From NCBI GenBank assembly GCA_910587805.1, contig CAJUNM010000038.1:1-14840 (forward strand): a stretch of DNA of 14,840 nt, in the 5' to 3' direction. The notes beneath the pieces are model-generated. The model was not told the DNA's origin. It saw only the letters and a list, made by a program, of their open reading frames with translations, and made no database searches. Positions within the stretch are counted from its first letter, which is position 1, and each line of letters begins with the position of its first letter. The translations under genes were made by a program, and so were the position numbers. Shown piece after piece: positions 13,790 to 14,840 of the stretch. The DNA comes from an uncultured Christensenellaceae bacterium (GTDB lineage Bacteria; Bacillota; Clostridia; Christensenellales; Pumilibacteraceae).

Positions 13790-13815
13790 GGCACAAAACC
13801 TTTTCTTTTGACTAA

Positions 13816-13844
13816 ATTATATCATACCGCCCCGCATTTATCAA
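13816..13844 (-). promoter_or_regulatory. Strong sigma-A promoter of nfnAB, interlaced with a hairpin
   Basis: TTGATA (13839-13844) and TATAAT (13816-13821) are separated by 17 bp on the minus strand. The -35 box falls in the loop and one arm of the 13826-13860 inverted repeat falls in the spacer. The predicted start near 13809 gives a short leader of about 37 nt. Confidence 0.8.
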
Positions 13845-13860
13845 GTAAACACGGGGCGGT
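13826..13860 (-). terminator. Inverted repeat after the membrane protein gene, overlapping the nfnAB promoter
   Basis: ACCGCCCCG (13826-13834) pairs with CGGGGCGGT (13852-13860). The 17-nt loop contains TTTA/TAAA, which extends the stem after a 2-nt bulge. It lies about 65 nt past the stop of the upstream gene, which suggests a terminator. However, the minus-strand tail (ATGATATAATTT) is not a clean U tract. It may equally be an operator for nfnAB. Confidence 0.5.
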
Positions 13861-13923
13861 GTTCGGCAAAAATCATCGGCGCAGCTATCGCATATACGAT
13901 ATAACCGCACATCGATAAGACTG

Positions 13924-14625
13924 CTACTTGACATTGCTCATTGCGAAATACACAACGGACAATGTGCGGACCTGAACGTAACGTATGCGCGAAAGCACGG
14001 TGCGCGAGCCGGATACCGCGTCGGTAGCGGATCGCAGAGCGCGCATGAGCGCGCCGCTTTCGCATTTGTCCGCAAGCGATACGAGCTTTAACGACACGGA
14101 AGTCACCGCAAACTCGGCAGCGGCTTCCGTAACCGTGCCGCGCTCGAGATCGCTCGCAGCAGCGCTCACCTTTTCAAACCATTCGTCCGCGAAAAACGCG
14201 AGCGCCGCGCCGTCGCCGACAGCGCCGGATTTGGGAAACGATATCTCGAAATACGTAGAGTCCGAATTTACGCCCGTGAGCAGTTTTGCATCCGCCTCGC
14301 GCGCGTACGCCGAAGCGACGATCTTGTACTTGCCGTCGTTGAACACGTATCCCGCGCCGCCGCGGTCGGATGTGTCTTTGCCGAGCAACAGCGCGGTCTC
14401 GAGTTCGTCCGCCTCGCCCGTACACAGCATGTAAAACGACCTGCCGGCAAACCCCGTCTGCACGGTCTTGCCGTTGAAACGCGGCAAAAGCACCACGAGC
14501 GCACATATTCCCGCCGTAAGTAACAGCAAAACGAATATCAGTATGCCCGCGCCGCCGCGACGCGGCGAAGTGCGCGACTTCCGCGACCGCGATACTATAT
14601 GTACTCCGTTATAATTACCGTCCAT
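13924..14625 (-). CDS. Single-pass membrane protein with SPOR-like segment
   Basis: The protein has 233 aa. A basic N terminus (SRSRKSRTSPRRGG, residues 12-25) precedes one hydrophobic segment at about 26-48. The arrangement suggests a cytoplasmic N terminus and a large extracellular part. Residues about 63-115 (SFYMLCTG, then GGAGYVFNDGKYKIVASAYARE) resemble a SPOR domain, which binds denuded peptidoglycan glycans at division or sporulation septa. This resemblance is by eye only. The remainder is Ala-, Ser- and Glu-rich, with no motif I recognise. The ATG at 14625 is preceded by GGGGCGG rather than a clean SD. It lies upstream of nfnAB in the same direction, but nfnAB has its own promoter, so a joint function is not implied. 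Confidence 0.6.
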   Translation of the reverse strand: MDGNYNGVHIVSRSRKSRTSPRRGGAGILIFVLLLLTAGICALVVLLPRFNGKTVQTGFAGRSFYMLCTGEADELETALLLGKDTSDRGGAGYVFNDGKYKIVASAYAREADAKLLTGVNSDSTYFEISFPKSGAVGDGAALAFFADEWFEKVSAAASDLERGTVTEAAAEFAVTSVSLKLVSLADKCESGALMRALRSATDAVSGSRTVLSRIRYVQVRTLSVVYFAMSNVK

Positions 14626-14640
14626 AACACCGCCCCGATT

Positions 14641-14646
14641 ATTATA
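14641..14646 (-). promoter_or_regulatory. -10 box upstream of the membrane protein gene
   Basis: A perfect TATAAT lies on the minus strand 16 nt before the ATG. The -35 region is weak (TTCATT at 14665-14670 with 18 bp spacing). The leader would be very short and would contain CGGGGCGGTGTT immediately before the ATG. Confidence 0.45.
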
Positions 14647-14754
14647 TTATGCGGCGCAAAAAATAATGAACGCAGTTTTTACAAATAAACTGTATCGTTT
14701 CTTATGAGGAGACGCATGTCACCGTTTTAATTCCATTGCAAATACCCACATGCA

Positions 14755-14782
14755 AAAACCGTTCCCTTTCGGAAACGGTTTT
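14755..14782. terminator. Bidirectional intrinsic terminator
   Basis: AAAACCGTTCC (14755-14765) pairs with GG-A-AACGGTTTT (14771-14782) with one bulged A and a CTTTC loop. There are T-rich tails on both strands. It would end a minus-strand gene entering from the right edge, upstream of the membrane protein promoter. Confidence 0.75.
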
Positions 14783-14840
14783 ATATTTCAAGTTATCCCG
14801 CATGTGCCGCAGCTTTGCCTTATCCGTCGCCTTATCGAGC
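14783..14840 (-). other. Right-edge sequence, possibly the 3' end of a gene
   Basis: A terminator just inside this edge suggests that a minus-strand gene ends here. Three frames are possible: one stopping at 14832, one ending RQSCGTCGIT with TGA at 14788-14790 (6 nt before the terminator), and one, LDKATDKAKLRHMRDNLKYK, that would read on through the hairpin to a TAA at 14702. The visible part is too short to choose or to name a product. Confidence 0.25.

Noticed and set aside
13770..13796. nfnA starting at the TTG at 13796
   Set aside because: The SD AAGGAG would lie inside the coding sequence; the ATG at 13772 lies properly downstream of it.
14701..14754. Small plus-strand frame MSPF with SD GAGGAG before the terminator, as an attenuator leader peptide
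   Set aside because: Only four codons, no regulatory amino-acid run, and no structural gene following within the window.

Overview
The window looks like a chromosome segment from a strictly anaerobic, fermentative member of the Firmicutes (class Clostridia or a close relative). The evidence is the gene content: the order tig-clpP-clpX, an RqcH/NFACT protein of the Firmicutes type, a trimeric NAD-linked [FeFe]-hydrogenase, and an NfnAB transhydrogenase. Promoters are of the TTGACA/TATAAT type and Shine-Dalgarno (SD) sequences are of the GGAGG type. Most of the window is GC-rich in coding regions. The first kilobase is strikingly AT-rich (10 of 60 bases are G/C at 61-120, against 36 of 60 at 1501-1560) and looks acquired.

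Layout. 1-1050: AT-rich block with a DNA methyltransferase on the minus strand. Its reading frame stops just after catalytic motif IV, so it is probably broken. It has its own promoter, a leader with a possible short peptide, and a 14-bp palindrome. 1051-1112: a very long perfect hairpin that ends the next operon. 1114-4541 (minus): tig-clpP-clpX, a protein folding and degradation operon with a good promoter at 4603-4631. 4733-6436 (plus): rqcH, divergent from tig. 6437-6789: a gene-free convergent stretch with two inverted copies of a dispersed repeat and two terminators. 6790-11252 (minus): hydC-hydB-hydA, the three subunits of a cytosolic [FeFe]-hydrogenase. 11538-13772 (minus): nfnA-nfnB. 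13924-14625 (minus): a single-pass membrane protein with a SPOR-like segment. 14626-14840: promoter, terminator and an unresolved right edge.

How the genes fit together. HydABC and NfnAB are both flavin-based enzymes that link ferredoxin, NAD(H) and NADP(H). Side by side they form a redox-balancing block: HydABC can vent electrons from NADH and reduced ferredoxin as H2, while NfnAB makes NADPH from NADH and reduced ferredoxin. tig-clpP-clpX and the divergent rqcH are both protein quality-control units: folding at the ribosome, ATP-dependent degradation, and rescue of stalled 50S-nascent chains by C-terminal tailing.

The most unusual signal is a pair of structured elements of about 125 bp (8629-8752 and 10662-10790). 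Each begins at the stop codon of one hyd gene and lies before the next. They share a 49-nt core with only three differences, two of which compensate each other in a stem. The outer arms differ in sequence but keep their pairing. The hydC leader also carries three copies of one short motif that can form two mutually exclusive hairpins next to the ribosome binding site. No CRISPR array, tRNA, rRNA or complete insertion sequence was seen.
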